Source: a virus. Taken from it: DNA of 37,207 bases. The translations under genes and the position numbers were made by a program. The stretch is taken from IMG/VR virus record IMGVR_UViG_3300044846_001950, positions 1 through 37,207 of that record; one strand, written 5' to 3'. Under the pieces are notes generated by a model, which had not been told where the DNA came from, searched no databases, and worked only from the letters and a program-made list of their open reading frames with translations. Below are positions 28,201-35,700 of the stretch, piece after piece. Within the stretch, counting starts at the first letter, position 1. Each line of letters begins with the position of its first letter.

Positions 28201-30490
28201 TTAAAACTCCTGAGCCTGTAGCCATTGCCGCCATTTGAACTGCTGCACCACCTGTAGCGTTTAATATCTTGTCAACCATGTCAGCATCGCTTCTAACCGA
28301 TGTGAATGGGTCTAACACCGTGCTTGCGTCTGATAAAGTTTCCGTAACCCTGTCCATTTCAGAATACTCATCGTCAGCGGCAAATAAATTAGCAATATAA
28401 ACAGGACTAAATAACAATCCAGATGCCATTTTATATGCGGTATTAACAGCACCTTTAGTAAACTCTACAGCCCCACTAACAAAAGGTGATCCCACCGCTT
28501 CGTCAGCAACTTTTCCGTACAAATTAATATAGAAATCCATCTTCTCTCTCTCACGAATATCGTCAAAACGATTTACAGAAGATTCCTCATGACCTTTAGA
28601 TCTTTCATTTAACTTACTAACTAAGTCAACTCTGTCAGCAGCCATAGTCAAGTCAGAAATCGCTGCCGCATCTACTCCGGTTTGGTTTATTACAAAATTC
28701 TTTTCGTCATTAGCGTTGTTAATAATTTTAACTAACGCTTGAACCTCGGGGTCATTTATTTTCTTTTCTTGCTCTTTAATTGTTTGGTAAAGAGCATTTG
28801 ATTCAGTATAATACTTGTTGTAATTTTCTTGGGCTTTTCCCCAAGACGTTGTGTAGTTTAAAGTCTTGGCGTTAACTTGCTCATTAATAGCATTGAACTC
28901 TTCAACCAATTGAGAATATTCCGCCTCTTCTTCTCTCGTAACCTCTCCTTTGGTTTGCAACTCTTCTATTCTCTTGTTGATAACATCTTGACGAGATGTT
29001 AATGGTGTAGTAAACTCCTCATAGTCATCGTTTAACGAGGTCATCTCATCGGCATATTTTTTTGCCTCAATTTGTTGTTGGGTTAATGTTTTACCTTGTT
29101 CCTCTATAGCTTTTCCAGCAACATCATAACCTAACTCTTGTAATCTTTTTTGAGCCTGTACAATTTTAAAGTTTGTAATTCTTAGATCCTTGGATGCCTT
29201 CTCGTACTCTTTGGTTGATGTTAATAGAGTAACATCAGAGCCAATGGTGTTAGCGTAAGCATTCATTGCACGAGATTCTTGTGCTTGAATAAATTGCTCA
29301 TCAACTCGGTCTAAATCTTTTCCGTTACGCTCGTCATTAATTAAAGCCTCATATTTTGACCTTTCAAACCTAATTTGGTCTTGATCTTCACCTTTATTAT
29401 TTAAATACCTTTCTTCAGCATCGTAATAATCAAGGGTAACGTCCGACCTAAAGTTTTTAAACTTAGAATACGCTGCATCTGGATTGGTGGCATACTCTTC
29501 TAATATCGCATTTTTATCGTGATTTAAATTGCTGCGACCATTTGAAAATACAAATTCATACTTTTCTTTTGCGGCTGTAGCGTTAGCAATATTCTCTTGC
29601 TTTACCCATTCTTTTGCTTGTTGTATCTCAGCAACATCTTTTGAACCCTTTAAGAACTTGTTGAACTCAGACCCCCAAACTTCCAACGGAGTTCTGTTTG
29701 CCTTCCTTTTATCTTGGTCTGTATAAAATTGCTCTAATCTAGCGTTATCCCAACCAAATGTTTTTTGAATTATCTTTCCTAAAGGACCTGCCTTTCTTCC
29801 GCTAATATCCACAGGCGTCATAGGCAAAGCACCTAAGCTAGTTGGGGGAATTGCATTCTCTTCCTTTGCCATCTTTTGAGCAGAGGCGGTTTTCCATTCT
29901 TTCTCATCAGCGTACATAGCCATTCCAGGAAAGGTCTTCTTTACAGACTCTAACCAAGGATCACCTGCGTCAACAACTTGAGTGTAGGGAAAAGACCCCT
30001 CTTCTTTTGGCTCTACAAGTACCTCAACCTTATTAGTTGTTGGGTTGAAATAACCCATAGATACGTTATAAGAATCGTCAAATGGAACTGCTTTTGCCGC
30101 AAGTTCTTCTTTAGTTTCTTGCGGCTTTTTCTTTTTAAATGGAGAAATTGTATTTACAGGAGCAGGTGCTGAAAAGACTGGCTTTTCAATTACTTGCTCT
30201 GTAACTACTTCTTGTGTAGGCTCAGTACCAACCTCTTGGGTTGTCTCTGTAGTTTCGCTTGGCTGCTCTGACTCCTGCTGAGATAGCGGAGTAGATTCGA
30301 CCATAGATTCCTCTTTTTTTTTTAACCCCTCGTAGGCGTTTATATCGTAGCCTAACTGATTTAATCCGTTGTTTACCTTCTCGGCATACCCAGGGTCTTC
30401 CATTTTAGATTGAAATTCCTCAAATGTGTCTGGAGTTTCTGCTCTCGAGTCAGCTACTAACTCATTAAATAAGTCTTGTAAATTTGCCAT
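19229..30490 (-). CDS. Giant polyvalent ejection-type virion protein (3753 aa)
   Basis: Features in order (rough residues): N-terminal FEEFQSK ... LGYDINAYEGLKKK (20-60), Gln/Glu/Thr-Pro linker with QEVG repeats (80-140, 1070-1190), coiled coils (360-550), hydrophobic, membrane-active block (670-935: GAVNTAYKMASGLLFSPVYI, AAVQMAAMATGSGVLMEGGM), a zinc-protease-like VAHEMTHAVLF (HExxH 1475-1479, Glu in EEYMSEL 1543-1549), an ADP-ribosyltransferase-like region (2040-2175: FYHYS, MYYT, GYVVRIPKDNVYPFN), a Gly/Lys-rich coiled coil (2285-2360), helical body, and a C-terminal block (3320-3600) with further hydrophobic helices. Size, place after two smaller internal-protein-like genes and membrane-active regions match T7 gp16-like and other polyvalent ejection proteins. 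The enzyme domains would act in the host after entry. Individual domains are by eye. Confidence 0.75.
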   Translation of the reverse strand: MANLQDLFNELVADSRAETPDTFEEFQSKMEDPGYAEKVNNGLNQLGYDINAYEGLKKKEESMVESTPLSQQESEQPSETTETTQEVGTEPTQEVVTEQVIEKPVFSAPAPVNTISPFKKKKPQETKEELAAKAVPFDDSYNVSMGYFNPTTNKVEVLVEPKEEGSFPYTQVVDAGDPWLESVKKTFPGMAMYADEKEWKTASAQKMAKEENAIPPTSLGALPMTPVDISGRKAGPLGKIIQKTFGWDNARLEQFYTDQDKRKANRTPLEVWGSEFNKFLKGSKDVAEIQQAKEWVKQENIANATAAKEKYEFVFSNGRSNLNHDKNAILEEYATNPDAAYSKFKNFRSDVTLDYYDAEERYLNNKGEDQDQIRFERSKYEALINDERNGKDLDRVDEQFIQAQESRAMNAYANTIGSDVTLLTSTKEYEKASKDLRITNFKIVQAQKRLQELGYDVAGKAIEEQGKTLTQQQIEAKKYADEMTSLNDDYEEFTTPLTSRQDVINKRIEELQTKGEVTREEEAEYSQLVEEFNAINEQVNAKTLNYTTSWGKAQENYNKYYTESNALYQTIKEQEKKINDPEVQALVKIINNANDEKNFVINQTGVDAAAISDLTMAADRVDLVSKLNERSKGHEESSVNRFDDIREREKMDFYINLYGKVADEAVGSPFVSGAVEFTKGAVNTAYKMASGLLFSPVYIANLFAADDEYSEMDRVTETLSDASTVLDPFTSVRSDADMVDKILNATGGAAVQMAAMATGSGVLMEGGMGVMAAQTVTTFMSSFPMNYQDNINSGMNPMDARNIALMNTATDVLLEGIYGEGKIYKAIRASRSSAIKEGIKAGKNVDEIMADFYKSLPKEVADKAKDVGVRAVAIVEGAALNAFEETTQMVGQKATNRAYNYINDGSVAEVETNGEEVILTTVPALLLGGAGNATIDIASTQSRDALSEGILYVGANSNNFLSEIEKQVPDFYNENKKQLEEISMVAKESQKLPGYANLDANLKAHVLSETIRKKNLEAAMKNFGLEDPKTKEEIANIDTEIKQILAGEKTSTITETPQENAVQEPSTGEVLQRQPQEVGETGGQRKGVEPVLEGQSTTQEVGKEEVIATPQEQKEQEAMQNDIDQVQQSTGTVINLNEDGTLTINAPQRGGQSKKDAAIENAKQELTSLGYNVESRITQPQVAPQEVGKEEIVRDEAWDENAKESLPESSFPDRNSFIETIKNGVFGLLTAWNPQRKSLSDEENAKRNEVAKSWLEARGYSTDGIFGKYGNSEKSFIVPNLSRKDAVDFAVEFDQESVATHDGLVYQDGSYNPRIKGSEKFEPQTDNYSTINLAGERLDFAIEYDFNTLLDKDGNKIETPKQQETQFSTDEILKQANSTGYNISDTNRTKEVSKLAKTPKQRRIVDQAIKAVKTLKSILPNFEMVVFDNEADFKNYANSIGANEDSKGLFTILPEKESGVIAINLEAANLRTVAHEMTHAVLFKMFGEKPELYAQFKNKIAELAKGKKLKSINENGEEIEISIDDIAADLASNEAYDDVERAEEYMSELTAVLSNLKESDPATKSFFKSIAEYINQLIAKYFGPGLKPIDDTSSPEEIMQFFQTLANKVYYGEEIKIDNEVAENVDTSEEVKSKYALGGSFEANLIPESDLKKLEDDGYLIQNAKIEELEGEVVISMFPDNKMVGDLSYGTYDKDTEVDGVKYKKGDKRVVLEGNGGLHFAIKYNEDGTFWASTPKMSKTFINLVNKIFDKYPGKPVRVVVFKSTDLKVLSSRDGMAAAIDILELAVQDGDIPLSVFRNALNTAVKEEKDNEGIKLFSGKLSAKELHSVIKDYFINSNDETFKKRVNVGKKIIAEIFKSNEIDFSSLSKKLNIPLNKSGKITVDVATKRLGNVQEEGFMENAPAESAVAYIEIPSKLIVEDESDIPAKKRKHISYPGVMKTEDGQRVTVHMLSERKDYKDILSSVKDGEVRTSEKIENDNTPLRDLDYAANFAGARNIPYSVVRINTGIKSKSQAKAGESLVDKAKLTKDMTEDDQGNYLFYHYSPNKISSIDPKFFGKNTGRTGKDERPGLNISMYYTRPDVLDVSGRYGYVVRIPKDNVYPFNEDPLNLYDAAKATFEKMYPGQTFDPNKQAAFIAQEAAKLGYPMIVVKWGKDLRAETTEKMKGEFYQRPDKDYPSAVEFNPALEMFEANEVLAKKSGPKSKSQAGKDQSQLSKEEISIAEQVAGNAKSIMDTTGVSQADAVNKAALEITNGDQASADKYLAQPGVKEAVNNKIKQIKSKTERELEAESTEITMSERKLLTDRVKAEVKAALEGRKEGKKEGVDQAKEQAQKTIDALNKKLEDGKITKQELQDRIKELGYNIRFEAGVARLAGEKTGKSMGKKVGEFVGYFKGLKAGRTEQRGLGALVSEYIKDVIDNELGKKGTVSPATLKSIARRAATISNQKQLDAFVSYLDKVIANRRLAEGLNEIKKLQKQLLNKVGYQYTSNMKMFAKFDMFTADGDLAFDMDTMTEYLDALRDLTSDRVPKIGKMMELFDGMYDANQQNQPNDIDIADTIEKWQKSVDKLFDKDKTINDFEEYKSFKREVGKYMRALNTLLETGAISEAQYEISKNKVIEDSANTDTYASEFQDQIDDLKNILIQGITDKSGYGFMDSIKDWLSNSPNSFTENQKKLIDQLMRATPDNLMTLSLEDLDLLNQVTAQIAEAGFVDEKNLRTLLDRAEIRGNEVGKSLVEQSQKVRNKYSNPKNGYIKMMRDTLGKSVVFWESRLGMKENGAFRKNLVDPIVRAINGWEKDSQRILKKYQKKVESLRSQKILKNVPGIGKLINRTKIEKFKLTTDGSLIPNGTMKVSKDAYDRVMIGVVGHILDNAWNAKQKKKTVNDWLGKQMLSAEERNKMQNEDVNELDIVNNIYNDLKKMFPDGNGGLDHMAVLEAFETDPTSILTSNQLEYYNAARSALQEAGEYINSASGIRNQQHELNPYYMPRQAIGTGKAALTSTDISYNKNVGAAIRSGASYQRVLQVPAEAIRYNVDRLVMTNVNEGLRDYYLTDAKRYVKEVFSNAQENASSDEVVMLNNLKQLSDTIAPFALQKAESTFGLSKLMGKFFVDALIGIVRTPVEFTTNLISYAVGNRSSKSLTLPFSSKEKQQTENLLSEFDSSVQFTGMEKKVKLSGKKGVDSYLDRESNFGLINKFLNNITGFMRKGEWMSQFERDFQNNTGEKFNYEKHFVKEKAKYYDDMNIAASNADFRMRRIMKGGNKAEQRQFIEWLPLVKQARISADSYAAPFVGMFSGFINHDADNLIGGLRKAVTRGEIKDGLTQSLGAYSRLALYPVLMVIGKAVAALNLGDDDEKEEAKETLDSLKTAQGWIDLAIFSAKQVGATLVGGKYAAGGKVVGTLLLDAAYTMSEDRRQRRLIENTMRELYFVDPIDFYDLPSEKDDIALQISANLEPIIGMTVDAVADFVKDVRNKGREQVTLYDIYEWTQQTDEGKQWMYMANSIATLGQTLTVMFTPGAIPFIDDYVRWAEDKLSVEKIDPRTEYTLPSGKVIDMQSLILNNDNQLDTDIQGISSREKDRYKEIATEKFKNSIDKVKGIAEDEVRYEKLKYLSEKAKYETAKELGYNYQRWDSFEENFVADEPVWDVEKITSYSLYEDIMKGKQMNYVQNIKDKRIAEDFLFKSLDENPEFKQKYKDGTDGGKKGVRDYYKALYIFDKYKLPAMTKPKKSDFFIEERGQIKAHPNRSKYEEKD

Positions 30491-30506
30491 GTTGATTTAA
30501 TATATA

Positions 30507-30514
30507 CAAATATA
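30507..30514 (-). promoter_or_regulatory. Possible -7 box before the giant gene
   Basis: On the minus strand TATATTTG (30514-30507) lies 17 bases before ATG 30490. The nearest upstream TTTG is 25 bp from it, so only the -7 element is convincing. Confidence 0.35.
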
Positions 30515-30549
30515 CGAATTTCAATTAAAGTAAATACCTCAAAGTTTCA

Positions 30550-32028
30550 CTACTTGAAATTAACCTTTTGATATGTTCTTATAAACTCATCATAATTAAT
30601 ACCTAAAGCAGCTTCTAAGGCTTCCATGTTTGAGTTAGCAATATTTACCAACGGGTTTGTTTTCAACTCTCCGTATTGGTCCTTATAAGTTTGAGAAATA
30701 CCTCCAGCCTTTAAGAGTATATGACCTACGCCAGAACCCTTAGCGTCAGTCATGTCCATCCAGGTGTTCCCTAACTGGTCTTCATAAATTTGTTTTGGTT
30801 GGCCTGTAAAGTTTTTCCCTGTCTCGTCCTTAAACGCCTTGCCTTTAAACTTCCTAGCCTCGTCAGTATCGTCACCTATCTGAAGGTCTATAGCTGACAC
30901 CTGAGGACTAGCCAATTTCCACAGTTGGTCGGCAGGAACTAATATTCCGTTCTGTTCATCGGAAGGGTCGGGAATTGCGCCTTGCTCTTCACTCAGTCCG
31001 TATTCAGCAGGATTCCCTCCCTTTCCTTTCAACACCAAGTAAGGAACAGTAGGTCTTTGAGGGTTAGCCGTCCAAAATAATTGTTCACCCGTACCTGAAC
31101 CGTTTGCCGCTGCTTTACCTAAATCAAAATTAATTGCAGCGGTTTGAGAAACTTCGGATGGCGTAACAGTTCCTGATACAGGAGTTGCTCCTGGCATATT
31201 TATAATATTAGTAATCCCCTTAGCCGCAGGAGATTGAGATTTATTTTCTCTAATAATTTTTTGTTGAGCAACTTGATCTTCTAAAAATGTTTGAAAATCA
31301 GGTTGGTCAAAACCTGCCTCCCCTTTTTCTTTTCTTTTTTTCCATTGAACTTCAGCTAATCTGTAACCTGGTTTAGTGGCTAATATCGAAGGGATTTCTT
31401 CAAGTTTTTTATTGTAAACATTTTGATATTCTGTAATATCTTCTCCTAATTCTATAATTTCCTTATCTGTTTTAGCAGGTTCAATCTCCTCTTGAATCCA
31501 TTTGTTGTAATTAAACTGTTTTAAATGAAGAGGGTCTAGATTTTGAGTTGCTCTCAACTTATCGTCAGGGGTAGTAGCCGCTTCATATTCTTCTAAAACA
31601 GCGGATGCAATATCGGTGTCGTATAACTCCGGACGTGTTGAATAAGAAGTTAAAAACTTCTCCTTATTCGCCTCGGCAAGGGCGGCTGTATCAGCCTCAT
31701 CTTTTATTTGATTTTGCCACACACTAAATGCTTGACCTTCGGGTGTAGATATACTTGCGATATCACCACCTGCGGCTGTAATTTCAGCAAAAGTTTCAAG
31801 TCCTTCTTTGTATTTTGCAGATATATGCTTTTTCATGTTTTCGTCCACTACTTTTCCATAGTCGAAACCTTTGAGTTTAGCCATCTGTTTCTCTTGGTTA
31901 AGCCTTTGTTTTTCAGATGCTTTTGCAATAGCTTCTAATTGCCCAGACTTGTCCTTAATCTGATGCACATAAGCTGCGCCTGTTCCTACTTGTCCTTGCG
32001 GTACATATAATCCCGGTGTTAATGCCAT
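30550..32028 (-). CDS. Internal virion / ejection protein candidate (492 aa)
   Basis: The protein is soluble and charged, with an N-terminal VPQGQVGTGAAYVHQIKDKS, long helical regions (YKEGLETFAEITAAGG; VLEEYEAATTPDDKLRATQ), an Ala/Gly/Thr-rich middle (PGATPVSGTVTPSEVSQTAA) and a mixed C-terminal half. No enzyme motif seen. It lies between a small Ala/Gln-rich protein and the giant protein, the place of T7 gp15 between gp14 and gp16. By gene order I infer an ejected internal protein; the sequence alone does not show it. Confidence 0.6.
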   Translation of the reverse strand: MALTPGLYVPQGQVGTGAAYVHQIKDKSGQLEAIAKASEKQRLNQEKQMAKLKGFDYGKVVDENMKKHISAKYKEGLETFAEITAAGGDIASISTPEGQAFSVWQNQIKDEADTAALAEANKEKFLTSYSTRPELYDTDIASAVLEEYEAATTPDDKLRATQNLDPLHLKQFNYNKWIQEEIEPAKTDKEIIELGEDITEYQNVYNKKLEEIPSILATKPGYRLAEVQWKKRKEKGEAGFDQPDFQTFLEDQVAQQKIIRENKSQSPAAKGITNIINMPGATPVSGTVTPSEVSQTAAINFDLGKAAANGSGTGEQLFWTANPQRPTVPYLVLKGKGGNPAEYGLSEEQGAIPDPSDEQNGILVPADQLWKLASPQVSAIDLQIGDDTDEARKFKGKAFKDETGKNFTGQPKQIYEDQLGNTWMDMTDAKGSGVGHILLKAGGISQTYKDQYGELKTNPLVNIANSNMEALEAALGINYDEFIRTYQKVNFK

Positions 32029-32052
32029 TTTAATTGTTTTTACTTTTATTTT

Positions 32053-32703
32053 TTAAGCATCTGCTGGTAAAAGACCTGCTTTTATTAACGCTGCTCTTAT
32101 AGCTGCCGCATCTTTTGTCTGACCAGTTGCTAACGCTTGATTTGCTGCTGCTGTAGATGACATATCAACACCTGCACTTACGGCACCTCCGATATTTTGA
32201 AGACCAGCTTGTTTCATAGCGGCAATCTCTTCCACCTTTTGAGTGTACGGGTTCATTTGATTTATGTCAAACGCTTTGTCTGCGTATTGTTGAAGACCTG
32301 CCTTTCCTTGTAAGTAGTTCTGTTGAAGGCCCAACTTCTGTTGAGCCGCATTTGCGGTAAGGTCAGCAACAGTTTGTTGAGTTCCTGCACCTGCTTGAAC
32401 CAAAGCACCTAATCCTGCTGCTCCCGATGGAGCCATGTTGGCAATACTTTGAGTTGTATTTGCAAGTGTTTGGTTTACACCCTGCATCTGTTGAGCAAGT
32501 CCTGGAGCCTCTCCCTGAGCCAAAGCAAGTTGACCTGCGTTGGCAGCCTTTGCTTCGGTATAATCGTATACAGGTCTATCTCCAAGATTTTTTTGAAGTT
32601 TCTTTGCTTTAATAAGTTGATATGCCCCCATACCTAGCGTACCAGCCAATTCAGCCGCTTGTAAGTACGGGTTTGCTTTTGCTAATCCTTCTAGTCCTGC
32701 CAT
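32053..32703 (-). CDS. Ala/Gln-rich ejection protein candidate (216 aa)
   Basis: The protein is Ala/Gly/Gln-rich, with an N-terminal segment (KANPYLQAAELAGTLGMGAY, residues about 9-28) that could be membrane-active, then LIKAKKLQKNLGDRPVYDY, long helical repeats of Gln/Ala (QQMQGVNQTLANTTQSIANM; QQKLGLQQNYLQGKAGLQQY), and a C-terminal AIRAALIKAGLLPADA. Size and composition match gp14-like internal proteins of short-tailed phages. A shared TTTGTATATTTG string sits in its upstream region. Confidence 0.6.
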   Translation of the reverse strand: MAGLEGLAKANPYLQAAELAGTLGMGAYQLIKAKKLQKNLGDRPVYDYTEAKAANAGQLALAQGEAPGLAQQMQGVNQTLANTTQSIANMAPSGAAGLGALVQAGAGTQQTVADLTANAAQQKLGLQQNYLQGKAGLQQYADKAFDINQMNPYTQKVEEIAAMKQAGLQNIGGAVSAGVDMSSTAAANQALATGQTKDAAAIRAALIKAGLLPADA

Positions 32704-32718
32704 AACTTAAATTTTAAT

Positions 32719-32730
32719 CAAATATACAAA
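32719..32730 (-). promoter_or_regulatory. TTTGTATATTTG motif before the 216-aa gene
   Basis: The minus strand reads TTTGTATATTTG at 32730-32719, the exact 12-mer also found at 252, 1138 and (minus) 14344. It lies 16 bases upstream of ATG 32703. A -33 box at the right distance was not found here. Confidence 0.45.
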
Positions 32731-32732
32731 TT

Positions 32733-35700
32733 TTATTGCATGATAGGTTCTGATGGTACAAAGTTCACGTTTGCTGAGAACAATATCATTTTCTTACTTG
32801 TTACAGTATTGGTCAAACTATGTTTCAAAACATATCCTCTTAACTCTCTTCCGTTTAATCTTTTCAAAGCTCCTGTTAAAAATGGGTTAGGGTCTGAAGA
32901 GTCTCTAAAATATTTAGAAACGTAATAAGACTCTTGATTTCTAAAATTAGCAATTAAAATGGTAGAGGTCATTCCGTTAGGATACTGATTTGTTGCAGGA
33001 ATTGTAACACCCACATTGAACGGCATATTTGACTGAGTTGTAAAGGTTAAAAATCTTTTAACAATTGTTGGGTTAGAGTTAAACAAGAACTCTATTTGTT
33101 GAGTTCTCCCTTCGTTAAAGAATGTTAACTCCGTTGTTCCTTTATCCTCTTCAAACAACTTACCAAGGTTAGATGAGATTAAACCTCCTGTACTATACGC
33201 CCTATTACCAAACTGATAAGCAAATATAACAGGGTGATTTGTATAAGATGTCCAACGCTGTCTGTTGAAAGAGTATACAATTCCTTCAGTAGAAATATTA
33301 ATTTCTGGACTGATAACAAGAGTCCCGGGAGAAGGCTTTTCGTCAGAAACAAAACCAGGCGATACAAGAATATTAGTTCTATTTAAACTTACGCTATAAG
33401 ACGAGGTTGTTACAGTTCGAGTTCCGTTATTACTTGGGTACGCGGCATTTATTATTACAAAAGAAACACCTGGTAAAAAAATAGACGTATAATCACCACC
33501 ATGTATAAGAACTGTACTAGGCGCATCGATAATGAAATTTAAAAACGAAATGCAGTTAGGTATCTCATCAATATTTGTTCCTGCGTACAAGGCGTACTCA
33601 CCGTTAGACCGATTGATGTGAGACACTACATTAGAGTTCATTCCAGCGAGAGTTTCGTAACTTCTTATGTTATTAGTGAAATTACGAATTCCAACAGAAA
33701 ACTTACGTTCACCCTCACAAATATTTATTAAACCACCTTGAGTAGCTTGAACTACAGCAGCGTTATAAAAGTCATAGAAGAATACGTTGTTCTCAACCTT
33801 GGACACAGACCCTGGATGAATACATCCGTAGTCATCATCGTGGGGACGAACACCTGCAAACGTCTTGTCGGAAAGGATTACATTATTAGTGCCGTCTCCG
33901 TTAAGAGCAAATGCCTTTTGGATATAAACAGATGTAACTTTTTTATCTTGAAACGCCTTGAGAGTGTCTCCAATTTGCATCAACTTGTTTATACCCCCAT
34001 GTTCATCTTTTAATGCTACATTGTTAAAGAATTCAATTCGACTTAACCCGTTAATTTGAGTATTGTCAATTAATGCGTTTGTATGATAAATAGATGCCTT
34101 TAAATGTTGCTGTTTAGCGAATGGAGAAAATAATCCTAATCGCCCTTTGTTGTTCCAATTTGAAACGTAAAAGTCAGAGTAGTGAGGATCTTCACAGAAC
34201 CAAGCGGCTACATTATCATTAGAGTCTCCAATAGTTGCAGAACCTCCTAAATACTGATATCCAGTGGACATAACTCTTTGACGGATATAAACGTCTCCGC
34301 AATCTAAATAAACCTCCCCATCTGTAGTGTTGTAGACTTGGTTTACATCACCTCCATGAGACCTCGTGCTTGTGTGAGGATTGATTATAGGAAACTCAAC
34401 ACCCACCTCATACCAAGGGTCGTTTTCACTCTCTAATTTTGGAGTGTAAATCTCAATTTGAAAACCTCCTGTGCATATAGCTCTATTTGGATCTGTTCCA
34501 CTAAATACTAAATATTCTCCTAATAAATTAGGGTCAAAATTATTGACTGTAACTACTTCTCCAATAGACCCACTTGCAGGGTCGTAACTTAAAACATTTA
34601 ACTCTTGTTCTAAATTAGACTCTTGAGTTACATAACTAGGGTAATATTGTGATTGGTCGTAATCAACGCCTACTCCTGATATAGAATAGTCTGAAAAGCT
34701 ATTAGATATAATAATTGTCGCAGGGCCAGATATAAAATACGCAACGCAATAAAATTGAACAAGATCACCAGAATTTAAACCAATATTTGCAACGCCACTT
34801 ACTAATGCTGAAAAAGTATTAGGTAATAATCCTGGGGTTACATAATTGCCTATAACATACGGGGTAGTCCCGTTAACTAAAGCTATCATCCTTATATTAA
34901 CTAAAGACGATGGACCTGTATAAGTTATTGTGGTTGTAGTTTGGCAATTTATACGAAACGTGCCAGTATAGGGTGTTGTAAATGTCCCAGCCAACATCGT
35001 TGAGAACGGGTCATATGTTTCAGAAACATACGAAGATAAATTCAATAAATAAGCGTTTGCGTACCCAGGCAAAGTAGATGCCGAGCTTGTGACTGTGACG
35101 TTAGATTCGTTTGCTGTAAATAAATTGTAAATAGTCACATCGTTTTCAAATAAAGCTCTTTGCCTAACAAATCGTACAAAATCTCCTTTTGATGGGGTTT
35201 GGTTTATTGAAGCTCCTAAAATATTTTCCTTATAGTAAGTGTCTAAAACTAATTTTACTGTAGAGTCAGCATTGAATACAACTTCCTTAACTGATCTTTG
35301 CTGAAAATTTGAAATATTGGTAGAGGGCTTGTATAATATCTGATAAGTATCTGCCCATATTGGTGGCTGGTATGTGGAAAATATTGATAAATTTATTTTA
35401 CTAAAATATGGTTGTCTATTTAAACCAGTAGGTTGGTTGAGTTCATTGTCTGTATAATCTGTATTGAATGGAACGTAAACATCACCAGCAGATACTGTTA
35501 AAACTGTGCCATCTCTATTTGCTCTATCATAGTATTGGAAAGCAAATTCATGTTTTGCTCCTGATTTAAAAGTCCTAGTAGCCTTATTTTCACGAAACAC
35601 TATAACTAAACCATTCGTAGTTTGGGTTGCTTGGGCTTGTGTTCTATTATACCAGGTCTTACCTGTTATTTTGAGTGAAGGCCAAGCCACAGATGGAAAT

